Part shown: piece by piece, positions 15,724 through 24,720 of the stretch | Layout: every line of letters starts with the position of its first letter | Position numbering within the stretch: position 1 is the first letter of the stretch | Assembly: GCF_048282545.1 (NCBI RefSeq) | Contig: NZ_CP182485.1 | Coordinates: forward strand, 124,001 to 188,000 | Origin: Opacimonas immobilis | GTDB lineage: Bacteria > Pseudomonadota > Gammaproteobacteria > Enterobacterales > Alteromonadaceae | Reading direction: 5' to 3' | DNA: 64,000 nt | Program-made: the position numbers and the translations under genes | The notes under the pieces: model-generated | Told to the model about the DNA's origin: nothing | Seen by the model: only the letters and a program-made list of their open reading frames with translations | Databases searched by the model: none

Positions 15724-16206
15724 ATGCTCAAAGTTCTCTATATTTGCACACACAACCGCTGTCGCAGTATTTTATCCGAAGCGATTACCCAGCATTTGGC
15801 AGGTGACCTTATAGATGCGCGCAGTGCCGGAAGCCAGCCAGTCGGCGCCGTCCATCCACTGAGTATCTATTACCTCAAAGAAAAAGGCATTCAGACTAAA
15901 CACCTTCGCAGTCAATCATGGGATGATTTTGCTGATTTTCACCCTGATCTGGTTATCACTGTCTGTGATTCCGCGGCTAAAGAAACCTGCCCCGTTTGGT
16001 TTGGGGACGCAGTTCAAGCACATTGGGGACTATCAGATCCGTCAAAACTGACAGGCACTGATGAAGCAAAAGCACAGGCCTTTAGGGAATGTATTGCCAA
16101 CATTTCACTGCGCGTAGAAAAGCTTAAAAACATCGCTGCACATGCCCAAAGTCCAGCTGAAATCCGCACTATGCTGGAAGATTTCGGCGCAACCATCAAA
16201 TCATAA
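15724..16206 (+). CDS. arsC: Arsenate reductase, LMW phosphatase-like (ArsC)
   Basis: A 160-residue protein of the low-molecular-weight tyrosine phosphatase-like arsenate reductase family. It has the CX5R loop CTHNRCRS at residues 8-15, with Cys8 as nucleophile, and DLVITVCDSAAKETCPVW near residues 77-94 carrying the two Cys used in the thiol relay. It reduces arsenate to arsenite, which the downstream Acr3-type exporter removes. The two genes are 27 bp apart and clearly form an operon. No ArsR repressor gene is present in the flanks, so regulation is not explained locally. Confidence 0.92.
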   Translation: MLKVLYICTHNRCRSILSEAITQHLAGDLIDARSAGSQPVGAVHPLSIYYLKEKGIQTKHLRSQSWDDFADFHPDLVITVCDSAAKETCPVWFGDAVQAHWGLSDPSKLTGTDEAKAQAFRECIANISLRVEKLKNIAAHAQSPAEIRTMLEDFGATIKS

Positions 16207-16233
16207 TCACTAAAATAACAACACGGAATCACT

Positions 16234-17247
16234 ATGGGATTATTTGAACGCTATCTATCAATTTGGGTTGGCTTATGTATTCTAGCCGGGATTGGTCTAG
16301 GTAATCTTGCGCCATCCATTTTCACTGGCATTGCATCGCTTGAATTTGCACATGTTAATCTTGTCGTAGCAGCGCTGATTTGGCTTATGATTTATCCCAT
16401 GATGGTACAGGTCGACTTTACGGCGATCAAACGCGTCGGTGAAAAACCGCAAGGCATTATCTTAACTCTAATCATCAACTGGCTTATCAAACCGTTTACG
16501 ATGGCGTTTTTGGGTTGGCTGTTTTTTAAAGTGATCTTTGCTGATTTGGTCGATCCACAAACGGCCACAGAATACATTGCAGGCATGATTTTATTAGGCG
16601 TTGCGCCTTGTACCGCAATGGTGTTTGTCTGGAGCCAACTGACCAAAGGCGATGCCAACTACACCCTAGTGCAAGTCTCGATCAATGATGTGATCATGAT
16701 CTTTGCCTTCGCGCCTATCGCGGGTTTATTGCTTGGTTTAACCGATATCACTGTGCCCTGGGATACATTACTACTTTCGGTGGTGCTTTATGTTGTCATT
16801 CCGCTTATCGCAGGAGCCTATACGCGCCAAAAACTCATTCAAAACAGTTCTTTAGATACGTTCTTAGCCAAAATCAAACCTTGGTCTATTATTGGCTTAC
16901 TCAGCACTGTCGTCATTTTATTTGGCTTACAAGCGCCTACCATTATTGCCAATCCAACGGCGATCGTGTTGATTGCCATACCGCTTTTACTGCAAACTTA
17001 TGGAATTTTTGCGGTTGCGTATTTTGCAGCCAAGAAAATGGACTTACCACATAATGTCGCAGCACCTGCTTGTATGATTGGCACATCAAATTTTTTTGAG
17101 CTAGCAGTCGCGGTCGCCATTTCGTTGTTCGGTTTGCAGTCAGGCGCAGCGCTGGCAACCGTAGTTGGTGTTTTAGTCGAAGTACCAGTTATGCTAACTT
17201 TGGTGTGGTTTGCCAATCGAACGCGCCACTGGTTTTCCAACCAATAA
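16234..17247 (+). CDS. acr3: ACR3 family arsenite efflux permease
   Basis: A 337-residue integral membrane protein with about ten hydrophobic segments. Acr3-type signatures include the conserved Cys in LLGVAPCTAMVFVWSQL (near residues 126-142), required in characterised members, and GTSNFFELAVAVA near residue 290. It exports arsenite from the cytoplasm using the proton gradient. Being paired with arsC completes a minimal arsenate/arsenite resistance operon. Length is normal for the short Acr3 subgroup. Confidence 0.93.
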   Translation: MGLFERYLSIWVGLCILAGIGLGNLAPSIFTGIASLEFAHVNLVVAALIWLMIYPMMVQVDFTAIKRVGEKPQGIILTLIINWLIKPFTMAFLGWLFFKVIFADLVDPQTATEYIAGMILLGVAPCTAMVFVWSQLTKGDANYTLVQVSINDVIMIFAFAPIAGLLLGLTDITVPWDTLLLSVVLYVVIPLIAGAYTRQKLIQNSSLDTFLAKIKPWSIIGLLSTVVILFGLQAPTIIANPTAIVLIAIPLLLQTYGIFAVAYFAAKKMDLPHNVAAPACMIGTSNFFELAVAVAISLFGLQSGAALATVVGVLVEVPVMLTLVWFANRTRHWFSNQ

Positions 17248-17248
17248 T

Positions 17249-17386
17249 CGAGAAATCAATTGGGCTGGCGCAAAAACCAAGTCATTGCTTTTAGTTACCC
17301 TTGAGCACAGCTTATGGGGACTGGTAATTTTTACATTTGGGTTGGGGCGCATTTTGATACAGGAATGCTGTAAACAAAACTTCTGA
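17249..17386 (+). pseudogene. 3' remnant of a CPBP family membrane protease gene
   Basis: An open frame without its own plausible start reads ...REINWAGAKTKSLLLVTLEH, continues SLWGLVIFTFGLGRILIQ and stops at a TGA (17384-17386). The KTxSLLLVTLEHSLWG... ending followed by a hydrophobic FTFGLG is what I expect at the C-terminus of CPBP (CAAX protease/bacteriocin-processing) proteins, with the conserved His near the end. Only about 45 residues remain, starting at the end of the acr3 gene, so the N-terminal bulk was probably lost in the event that joined the arsenic operon here. Confidence 0.5.
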
Positions 17387-17479
17387 ACAGTTAATACAAA
17401 AATCTCTCCTTGCTATAGTTGACATATCAAACCCAGGAAACCAAAATGGAACCATGATATGTTAACCATACACAAAGAC

Positions 17480-17725
17480 ATGCCTACTTACACGCTAAAA
17501 AACCTATCACCAGAATTACATCAAGCCCTGCAAAATGCGGCAAAAACTAATAAACGCAGTATCAATAGCGAAATTCTTGAATGCCTTGAAACGACGTACA
17601 TGTCTAACAAAAAAAGTAAAGTCCAAGCACTATTAGCTAGGTTAGAAAGTTTACACACAGAAAACGAGAGCACTATTTCAATTGAACAAATTGTCAATGA
17701 CGTGAGAGAGGCTCGCGAGCGATGA
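17480..17725 (+). CDS. FitA/Arc-type antitoxin
   Basis: An 81-residue protein from Met at 17480 (the upstream start at 17459 would add 7 residues). The N-terminus (PTYTLKNLSPELHQALQNAA, then KRSINSEILECLE) is a ribbon-helix-helix domain of the Arc/FitA type. The charged C-terminal region (LARLESLHTENESTISIEQIV) should wrap the toxin. The last codons overlap the PIN gene by 4 bases (ATGA), the usual toxin-antitoxin linkage. Confidence 0.8.
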   Translation: MPTYTLKNLSPELHQALQNAAKTNKRSINSEILECLETTYMSNKKSKVQALLARLESLHTENESTISIEQIVNDVREARER

Positions 17726-18108
17726 GTGTGATTGATACAAACACACTCATTGCATTGACAATTGCAAAAGGCGCAAAACGATTGGATATAGGCCAATTTC
17801 AGGATGAAGAATGCATTGCTCCTACCCTTTGTAAAACTGAATTTGTGCATGTTTTACTTAAATATTTGAAAGCAAATTTAATCAGCTATCAACAAGCGGA
17901 AGTAGCAATTGAAACTATGCTGGCTATAATTAAATTTGATTGTTTTTCCCGACCAGAAGATATTCTTGCGCTAGCAAAGACATTTAAGATTACCGCTTAC
18001 GATGCTGAATTTGTTTCGCTTGCCATCGAAAGGGATACTCAACTGGTTACCTTTGATAAAGCCTTACTAAATACCTTTCCTGATATCTGCAAAAAGCCCA
18101 TTCAATAG
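17722..18108 (+). CDS. PIN domain toxin, VapC/FitB type
   Basis: A 128-residue PIN-domain ribonuclease. Active-site residues are visible as SVIDTNTLIAL (first Asp), LCKTEFVHVLL (Glu), and ITAYDAEFVSLAIE (Asp) with TQLVTFDKALL after it. It overlaps its antitoxin gene by 4 bp. It is the second PIN module in 3 kb and is only distantly similar to the one at 14880, so the two are independent acquisitions rather than a duplication. It is followed by the convergent terminator of ahpF. Confidence 0.88.
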   Translation: MSVIDTNTLIALTIAKGAKRLDIGQFQDEECIAPTLCKTEFVHVLLKYLKANLISYQQAEVAIETMLAIIKFDCFSRPEDILALAKTFKITAYDAEFVSLAIERDTQLVTFDKALLNTFPDICKKPIQ

Positions 18109-18120
18109 TTAACATTAAGC

Positions 18121-18152
18121 AAAAAAAGCCCCCAAGCTTTCGCCTGAGGGCT
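18121..18152 (-). terminator. ahpF: Terminator of ahpF, probably bidirectional
   Basis: Read on the minus strand, AGCCCTCAGGC - GAAA - GCTTGGGGGCT is followed by TTTTTTT. The GAAA tetraloop and T-run make it a strong terminator for ahpF. A second inverted repeat (AAAGGTTCC/GGAACCTTT) lies just upstream at 18155-18190. Confidence 0.8.
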
Positions 18153-18242
18153 AAAAGGTTCCGTTAGTTAGTAGGCCGTTGGAACCTTTCATGCTGGCAA
18201 TTGCTACCAAAGCTCAGCACGGAGGGTTAAAACCTGTTTTCT

Positions 18243-19799
18243 TTAAAAGTTCTTAAGCAAGTAATCGAAGGCCGCCAAACTGGCTTTAGAGCCTTCGCCC
18301 ATCGCAATGATGATTTGCTTATAAGGCACGGTCGTGACATCACCACAAGCAAAGATCCCCGGCGCGGAGGTTTCACCTTTTTCATTGATGACCACCTCAC
18401 CGTATGGCGTCAACTCTACTACACCTTTTAACACTTGCGAGTTAGGCACCAAACCGATTTGGACAAAGATACCGTCTAACGCTTGTTGCTTAATCTCGCC
18501 AGTTTCACGCTCTTCATACTCAATTGCGCTGACCTTGCCATTAGTTGCCAATACTTGCTTGGTCGCGGCGTTCTTCACAACAGTAATGTTGTCGCGTTTG
18601 GCCATCTGGTCAACCAAAACCTGGTCAGCTTTTAGCTCAGGTAAGAACTCATAGACAGTCACTGATTTTACAATGCCGGACAAATCTAAAGCAGCTTCCA
18701 CACCGCTATTACCGCCACCAATAACAGCCACATCTTTGCCTTTATAAAATGGACCATCACAATGTGGGCAATAAGCCACGCCATTACCAATGTTTTCTTT
18801 TTCGCCAGGAACATTGAGCTCTCTCCAGTTTGCGCCCGTTGCCACAATCAGGGTTTTGGTTTCAATGATTTCTCCGCTCGAAAGCGTGAGCTTTTTGATA
18901 TCCCCTTGCTCAATCTGCGTCACACGTAAATGTTCTTTGAGCGTGATATCATAGTCATTCAAGTGATCCATCATCGCGCCGGTCAACTTGGGGCCTGTGG
19001 TGGATGACACTGAAATCAAGTTTTCTATGCCCATGGTTTCTTTGACCTGACCACCGAATTTCTCAGCAATCACAGTCACAGCAAGGCCTTTACGCGCGGC
19101 ATAAATAGCTGCTGCCACACCCGCTGGGCCTCCACCTAGCACAGTCACATCTTGTAGGGGCAACTGCTCGGCTGGCTGAGCTTTACTTGCCAGTTCAGGT
19201 TCAAATTCCTGTAACTTACTGACTAATACCGCAGTGTCTACTTTGCCATTTGCAAATACCTGACCGTTAAGTAAAACGGTTGGCACGCCTTGAATATTGT
19301 TTTGCTCAATGAGTTCTGGATACAACCCACCGTCGATCATTTCACTGCTGATGTTTGGATTTAACAACGCAAACTGATTGAGCGCCTGTACCACATCTGG
19401 ACAGTTGTGACAGCTTAAAGAGACATAGACTTCAAACTGTAATGGGCTCTCCACGGCCTTAATGATTTGTTGAATACCGCTGTCTAATTTCATGTCTGTG
19501 CCGGTTGCATGTAGCATCGCGAGCACTAGAGAGTTAAATTCATGTCCCGATGGAATGCCGGAGAAAATAATCCCAGTCGGTTCATCGTTGACGTACAACG
19601 CAAACGAAATCGGACTGCGCAGTTCTGCCACATCGCGCTCGACTAAACTTAATTTGTCATTCACAGAGGCAATGTCGCTTAAAAAAGTTTTGAGTTCATC
19701 ACGCTTTTCGTGCTCGCCAACCTGTAACACAAATGATAGCGGCGCATTCATGTTTTGCGTGTATTGTGTCAATGCTTGTTTGATTTCTGGAGTAATCAT
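18243..19799 (-). CDS. ahpF: Alkyl hydroperoxide reductase subunit F
   Basis: A 518-residue flavoprotein disulfide reductase of normal AhpF length. The N-terminal double-thioredoxin domain has SCHNCPD with the redox pair Cys130/Cys133. The FAD domain starts near residue 217 with VTVLGGGPAGVAAAIYAARKG, and the second redox pair is in YCPHCDGPF (Cys344/Cys347), followed by the NADH site VAVIGGGNSGVEAALDL. It passes electrons from NADH to AhpC, encoded just upstream, for peroxide removal. A hairpin in the 91 bp gap to ahpC may lower its expression relative to ahpC. Confidence 0.97.
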   Translation of the reverse strand: MITPEIKQALTQYTQNMNAPLSFVLQVGEHEKRDELKTFLSDIASVNDKLSLVERDVAELRSPISFALYVNDEPTGIIFSGIPSGHEFNSLVLAMLHATGTDMKLDSGIQQIIKAVESPLQFEVYVSLSCHNCPDVVQALNQFALLNPNISSEMIDGGLYPELIEQNNIQGVPTVLLNGQVFANGKVDTAVLVSKLQEFEPELASKAQPAEQLPLQDVTVLGGGPAGVAAAIYAARKGLAVTVIAEKFGGQVKETMGIENLISVSSTTGPKLTGAMMDHLNDYDITLKEHLRVTQIEQGDIKKLTLSSGEIIETKTLIVATGANWRELNVPGEKENIGNGVAYCPHCDGPFYKGKDVAVIGGGNSGVEAALDLSGIVKSVTVYEFLPELKADQVLVDQMAKRDNITVVKNAATKQVLATNGKVSAIEYEERETGEIKQQALDGIFVQIGLVPNSQVLKGVVELTPYGEVVINEKGETSAPGIFACGDVTTVPYKQIIIAMGEGSKASLAAFDYLLKNF

Positions 19800-19840
19800 T
19801 TGTTTTGGTCCTTAAATATGAGCCAGTAGGTTGAGAGATT

Positions 19841-19862
19841 GGGGAAGGCACATGCCCTCCCC
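19841..19862 (-). terminator. Hairpin between ahpC and ahpF
   Basis: On the minus strand a near-perfect stem GGGGAGGGCA/TGCCTTCCCC lies between the two genes, without a long T-run. It could be a partial terminator or an mRNA 3'-end stabiliser giving more AhpC than AhpF. Confidence 0.5.
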
Positions 19863-19890
19863 GTTCTGTCGTAGGGTACTTGTGATTTAT

Positions 19891-20463
19891 TTAGATTTTG
19901 CCAACTAAGTCTAAGCTTGGTGCAAGGGTTGCTTGACCTTCTTCCCATGCCGCTGGACATACTTCGCCGTCGTGGTTTGCTACATACTGAGCAGCTTTCA
20001 CTTTACGCAATGTATCTTTTGCAGAACGACCAATGCCTAGGTCGTGGATTTCAGCAACCTTGATAACACCTTCAGGGTTAACTATGAAAGTACCGCGCAA
20101 TGCTTGGCCAGCTTCTTCGATCATGATGTCAAAACCACGAGTGATCGCACCAGTAGTGTCACCTAACATTGGGTAAGTGACCTTGCTGATTGCTTCTGAG
20201 TTTTCATGCCACGCTTTGTGGACAAAGTGTGAGTCAGTTGATACTGCGTATACCTCAACACCCAATTCTTTTAATTCACCGTAAACATTTTGCATGTCTT
20301 CTAGTTCAGTTGGACATACAAAGGTGAAGTCTGCTGGGTAGAATAAGAATACAGACCATTTGCCTTTTACATCCGTTTCAGAATTGATGGTGACAAAATC
20401 TTTTTCGCCAGGCACAAATGCTTGCGTTTCAAATTGAGGGATAGTTTGGTTAATTTTAGCCAT
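19891..20463 (-). CDS. ahpC: Alkyl hydroperoxide reductase subunit C (peroxiredoxin)
   Basis: A 190-residue typical 2-Cys peroxiredoxin. The peroxidatic Cys50 lies in PADFTFVCPTELEDM and the resolving Cys near residue 171 in EVCPAAWEEG. It reduces hydrogen peroxide and organic or nitrogen peroxides and is recharged by AhpF, encoded downstream in the same operon. AAGGATT lies 6 bases before the ATG, a good ribosome site. The long upstream region (20464-20741) would be the place for OxyR control, but I could not confirm an operator by eye. Confidence 0.97.
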   Translation of the reverse strand: MAKINQTIPQFETQAFVPGEKDFVTINSETDVKGKWSVFLFYPADFTFVCPTELEDMQNVYGELKELGVEVYAVSTDSHFVHKAWHENSEAISKVTYPMLGDTTGAITRGFDIMIEEAGQALRGTFIVNPEGVIKVAEIHDLGIGRSAKDTLRKVKAAQYVANHDGEVCPAAWEEGQATLAPSLDLVGKI

Positions 20464-20741
20464 TTTAATAATCCTTAAAGTAAAAAAATAAAGTTTGTTA
20501 TTACAAATCGTTCGTTGGAATTTTTTTAACCTCTCCGCTGAACTTGGATATAGTATGGCTCTCTTTTTTGAACATTTAAAATGAATGATTTAGATTACCA
20601 AAATCTAAAAAATTGATTAAAATAATAAGCAGGTACACCAAACCTGCTGAGCTATTTCTAGCATGATCAGGCTCTTAAACGATATGAAAGATTAGTGAAG
20701 TTCGTTCGAGTGGTCTTTAGTTTGGAAACGATGAAACACTA

Positions 20742-21758
20742 TTAATTTAATGTGGAAAAAAAGTAGACCCCACGTTCTTCGTGTCTTGTTAATGCCCCTA
20801 AAGCCAAAAGATAATTAACATGCGCATAAGCTTCAGCGATCGCAAAAAACATCCCGTGCTCATTCAATTCCCGTGCAAACAAATGCGGCAAAATTTCCAC
20901 AATGGTCTGTGGCGTTTGACATACCGTTCGCAGTGTATCCAAATGGGCATGATGATGTGCTTTTAACTCTTGAATACGCGTATGAATACCAACGAAGGGT
21001 TGCCTATGGGATGGCAACACTAAAGTCTCTGGATGACAATGTGAGAAGTTATCTAAACTGGTCAAATACCCTGCTAGAGGATTGCTATCTGGCTGGGTGG
21101 AATAACTGCCAATATTTGGCGTGATTTCAGGCAAAATCTGATCCCCGGCAATCAACACCCGACGCTCATCGCAATACAGACTGATATGCTCAGGAGAGTG
21201 CCCCTCGCCCAAGATACATTCCCAAGAAGCGCCGTTGATGTGTAAAACTTGTCCAGCCCGTAAACGCTGAAAACTCAATGGCAAAGGAGAAACGATTTGT
21301 TTGAATCCACCGTCGCCTGAGGTCAATTTTGTGACGGTGTCGGCATCCAGTCCTGCTCGTTGATAATACTGCACATCTTGCCAATTTCCCGCCCCCTGAG
21401 CGCCAGCAAATAAGGCTCTTGAGGCAAAATACTCAGTCTGCGACATATACATGGGCACACGTAGTGATTCGGTTAAAAACCCCGCACAGCCCACATGATC
21501 CGGATGCATATGAGTAACGACAATACGGGTAATGGGGCCATCGAGTTGCTCTTGTATTTGCGACCATAACGCTTTAGTTGTCCGAGAACAAATACCCGTA
21601 TCAACAATCGCCCAGCCACCTGTGTCTCTAATCAAATATAAATTGATATGATCTAACGCGAAAGGCAGTGGCATACGCAACCAGTATAGGTCTTCTGCAA
21701 TAAGTTGTAATTCACCTGGAGCTGGGGGAGAAACATGACTCGGAATAAGCTGCGACAT
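20742..21758 (-). CDS. MBL fold metallo-hydrolase
   Basis: About 338 residues from Met at 21758; an upstream GTG at 21809 would add 17 residues and is less likely. The metallo-beta-lactamase fold motif VVTHMHPDHVGCAG (HxHxDH) is intact, followed by LGEGHSPEHISLY (third metal His) and IAGDQILPEI (bridging Asp). Members hydrolyse esters or thioesters such as lactones, glyoxalase II substrates or acyl conjugates; the substrate here cannot be told. It lies about 90 bp downstream of the retinal gene blh on the same strand but is not an obvious part of the pigment pathway. Confidence 0.88.
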   Translation of the reverse strand: MSQLIPSHVSPPAPGELQLIAEDLYWLRMPLPFALDHINLYLIRDTGGWAIVDTGICSRTTKALWSQIQEQLDGPITRIVVTHMHPDHVGCAGFLTESLRVPMYMSQTEYFASRALFAGAQGAGNWQDVQYYQRAGLDADTVTKLTSGDGGFKQIVSPLPLSFQRLRAGQVLHINGASWECILGEGHSPEHISLYCDERRVLIAGDQILPEITPNIGSYSTQPDSNPLAGYLTSLDNFSHCHPETLVLPSHRQPFVGIHTRIQELKAHHHAHLDTLRTVCQTPQTIVEILPHLFARELNEHGMFFAIAEAYAHVNYLLALGALTRHEERGVYFFSTLN

Positions 21759-21848
21759 AACAAATCCAACAATTGGTTTAATGTAAAGTGTACCTGAACC
21801 AATTATCACTGTGACTGATAATTTTATATATCAAACTATTCATCAAAA

Positions 21849-22715
21849 TTATTTAAGACTGCGCTCAACCAAAATCATGTGCGGAACCGTCAATGCAAAC
21901 AAACCAATAAACATCATCGCTAACACGCCTTGCTCTATGCTTTGTCCCCAAAACGCATAGAGGCCTGCTGCAAAAATCATCGTGAGTACGACCCAAGGAG
22001 TGGAAACATTCACTAACTGCACTGGAGTGAGCTGAAACTGTTCGCAATATTTGATGTAATACCACATGGAATGCAAGCTAATAAAATAGACTAAAAAATA
22101 AACCAATACACTTGTGGTCAGCAGTAGCGAAATGAGCGCAAAGATCTCTAAAAACAACATGAAGTTAGGTTTCAGTTTTTTGCGACACAAACCGATAAAT
22201 AAAACCAAGCACACACATAAAAAGCCAAGTTGCATAGCCATAATGAGTACCTGTGCCCAAGACTCAGTTAGATAGAGCCATTGTAGATATTGCTGGGTTT
22301 CTACAAATGCAAATACGCCTGGCGCACATAAGATAAAAATCGCCAAACACAGAGAATAACCAGATTGGCAATACTCTTGCCAATCATTGCGAAAATGCCA
22401 AACACTAATGGCCACAAATACCAGAAAACACAGTGCAGGTAGCCACAACCAAAGCATAAACATCACTGAGGCAATAACTATATAACCTAATACAAACATT
22501 ATCGCTTGACGCATATTGGGACGATTGTGACGGCGGTATAAATCAAAGTCCAAGGCACCATGTGGGATCCCCAAAAAGCAAAATGCCACCGTCAATATCC
22601 ACCATCCCCAATAAGTAAAATCCAAATGAGTGTTTTGATAAAACACCAACATCGACATGAAGGATATAATAATCACGAGTCGGCTTAATGAATTGCGGGT
22701 TGGAAGTTGGCGCAT
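21849..22715 (-). CDS. blh: Brp/Blh family beta-carotene 15,15'-dioxygenase
   Basis: About 288 residues from the ATG at 22715, which has GAGGTAAG just before it; the longer frame to 22778 runs into crtY and is unlikely. It is a polytopic membrane protein with about eight hydrophobic segments. Brp/Blh His motifs that bind iron are present: GIPHGALDFDLY, SVWHFRNDW, FISLHSMWYYIKYC and VPHMILVE. The enzyme splits beta-carotene into two molecules of retinal. Its place at the end of crtI-crtB-crtY strongly implies retinal production, normally for a rhodopsin; no rhodopsin gene lies in the window. Confidence 0.9.
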   Translation of the reverse strand: MRQLPTRNSLSRLVIIISFMSMLVFYQNTHLDFTYWGWWILTVAFCFLGIPHGALDFDLYRRHNRPNMRQAIMFVLGYIVIASVMFMLWLWLPALCFLVFVAISVWHFRNDWQEYCQSGYSLCLAIFILCAPGVFAFVETQQYLQWLYLTESWAQVLIMAMQLGFLCVCLVLFIGLCRKKLKPNFMLFLEIFALISLLLTTSVLVYFLVYFISLHSMWYYIKYCEQFQLTPVQLVNVSTPWVVLTMIFAAGLYAFWGQSIEQGVLAMMFIGLFALTVPHMILVERSLK

Positions 22716-22717
22716 AC

Positions 22718-23806
22718 TTACCTCAGTACATTTTTGATAAAGGGGCGTTTCGGTACACTTCGTATCACTTCCCACCACAATTCTAAAGAAAGTCGATTAT
22801 TCATAAAGGCGATGAAATCTCGCGGTTTCATTGTTGATACCATTTGCATGAAGATCGTCGGACATAAGCTAGGTTGCTCTTTGATGACACGTAAAAACAC
22901 ACCGTCCATGTAATGGGTCACCTTACCTAAATCTGATGATTTCGGACTCAAACCAAGCAATGAAAAAACTTGCCTTTGGATTTGCACAAACGCATAACCC
23001 GTTGCTGGACGCATCATCCCACTATGGGCTCCCGCTTTACCTGAAGTATCATGAACTTTGGTATCCATCGGCAAAAACGCATGCTCCATCGCAATAATCT
23101 CAAAACTTTCAAAATCCTGTTTTAAGCGATTCAATGTCCAGTGCTTTAATGTAGTCACGTTGGGTGGATTGGCACTAAAGGTGGTCACCTCAATAAGGAG
23201 TTCAGTCTCATTAAGCGGCAATATATAATCAAAAACGAAATGTTCACCCTTTGCATCTTTTACCACCCGCATGTCACCCATAATGGTTGCAGTGTTCAGA
23301 GGGTATACATGTTCAGGCACGCTAACCGTTAACCCAACAAATGCTTGGATCATGTTTTTTGTTTTGTCAGGCTGTTGCCAAGCGCCACGAGCGTCGAGTA
23401 ATTTTTCAAGTGGGAACTCGTCTGGATCTGCCTGCCAACCTAAAACCAAATCAACAGAATCTGAATGGTCTATTTTTGTTAATGCATAATCATAAAATTT
23501 ACTACTCGCTAAACGACAATAGGGCAATTCAAAATGGGTCAAAGTATGCTGTTGGTTACCATCGTCAAACGACGAGTATTGATAAGTTTGAGTAATTAAA
23601 TCAGCGACATAATCAGGTACATCTTCATCAAACCAAAAGCACCAGTTTCTATCGTGGTAGTATTGCGTGCGCGACTCAATAATCAACACTCTTTGGGCTA
23701 AGTCATGCTCAATAATAGCTAAGGCATAACTCAAACCAAAAACACCTCCCCCGATAATGATTTTATCGTATTGAGTATATTGGGCGGGAGGGCTATTGAG
23801 TATCAT
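22718..23806 (-). CDS. crtY: Lycopene beta-cyclase
   Basis: A 362-residue flavoprotein of the CrtY type. The N-terminal dinucleotide motif is IIIGGGVFGLSYALAI (residues about 16-31), followed by the family segment NWCFWFDEDVPDYV near 58. A later GAHSGMMRPATGYAF segment near 270 matches the conserved catalytic-region pattern of lycopene cyclases. It closes both ends of lycopene to give beta-carotene. The stop codon abuts crtB by one base (23806 shared) and the 3' end precedes the blh start by 2 bases, so the four genes are tightly coupled. Confidence 0.92.
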   Translation of the reverse strand: MILNSPPAQYTQYDKIIIGGGVFGLSYALAIIEHDLAQRVLIIESRTQYYHDRNWCFWFDEDVPDYVADLITQTYQYSSFDDGNQQHTLTHFELPYCRLASSKFYDYALTKIDHSDSVDLVLGWQADPDEFPLEKLLDARGAWQQPDKTKNMIQAFVGLTVSVPEHVYPLNTATIMGDMRVVKDAKGEHFVFDYILPLNETELLIEVTTFSANPPNVTTLKHWTLNRLKQDFESFEIIAMEHAFLPMDTKVHDTSGKAGAHSGMMRPATGYAFVQIQRQVFSLLGLSPKSSDLGKVTHYMDGVFLRVIKEQPSLCPTIFMQMVSTMKPRDFIAFMNNRLSLELWWEVIRSVPKRPFIKNVLR

Positions 23807-24720
23807 TAGATTTTGGTCACTTTGCCCTCAATAGCTTGATGTAAAGAGTTATCATGCCGTGGTAGGCTCCATGCTAACTGCTCTCTAAATCGCCATGCGG
23901 CCCTTAGTGCAAGAGTACATTTCCGCCATAATGGGACATAAACACGGCCTTTTTGATAGTCGCATTGTCTTTCGTTTAGCACCATGCCGATTTCGCGATA
24001 CACTAACATTGCAACACCTATCGCCCGCCGATTTCGGGCTGGGATTATCTTGATGCCATGAGACGCACTCTCATAGTAGGACTCAGCGAGCAACAAGAGA
24101 CGCTCAATCGCTTTTTGAACCAATTCACGCTTCTCCCCTGTGGCACCAATAATATCATCCGGCCCCATAAAATCTATCCAATCTGCCGGTAAGTAACAAC
24201 GGTGATTTTGTGCATCGGTCAGTACGTCTCGGGCAATATTGGTTAGCTGCATAGCAATGCCTAAATCGATGGCAAATGGCTCTGCTGCTTTGGGTGCTTT
24301 TAAGATGGGACGCATCAAACACCCTACCGTCCCCGCAACGCCATAACAATAATCAATCAGTTGATCCTGGCTTTGCACTCGCACGTCTGACAAATCACTG
24401 TAAATCGTATCGATCAGGTCATTGGTAACTTGAGTGGAAAGTTGATATTCATGTTTTAGGGCAAAATAATCCTGCAACCATGGCATATCTGAGTGTTGTG
24501 AAGCGATCCCCTGTTGGATCTTTGCATACGCCTCAAGCGCCTCATGCGTTTCACTCTCGTCGACCACGTCATCTAAAATTCGACAAAATTGATATAATCT
24601 AGCAGCATCACACGCGGTACGTTCATCCAAAAACCATTGTGCAAAACGAAAACTCTTACCATGATAGCTTAACGTAGCTTGAGCCTGCTCTGGAGTATTG
24701 CTGAGGGCATCAACCGACAT
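23806..24720 (-). CDS. crtB: Phytoene synthase
   Basis: A 304-residue trans-isoprenyl diphosphate synthase. The two Asp-rich Mg-binding motifs are intact: RILDDVVDE near residues 48-56 and NIARDVLTDAQNHRCYLP near 161-178. It condenses two geranylgeranyl diphosphates to phytoene. It overlaps crtI by 11 bp and touches crtY. The GGPP synthase gene crtE usually found with this set is not in the window, so GGPP must come from a gene elsewhere. Confidence 0.95.
   Translation of the reverse strand: MSVDALSNTPEQAQATLSYHGKSFRFAQWFLDERTACDAARLYQFCRILDDVVDESETHEALEAYAKIQQGIASQHSDMPWLQDYFALKHEYQLSTQVTNDLIDTIYSDLSDVRVQSQDQLIDYCYGVAGTVGCLMRPILKAPKAAEPFAIDLGIAMQLTNIARDVLTDAQNHRCYLPADWIDFMGPDDIIGATGEKRELVQKAIERLLLLAESYYESASHGIKIIPARNRRAIGVAMLVYREIGMVLNERQCDYQKGRVYVPLWRKCTLALRAAWRFREQLAWSLPRHDNSLHQAIEGKVTKI

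Noticed and set aside
20625..20650. Inverted repeat AGCAGGT/ACCTGCT upstream of ahpC as an OxyR site or terminator.
   Set aside because: It does not fit the OxyR pattern, has no T-run, and its position between two same-strand genes gives no clear role.
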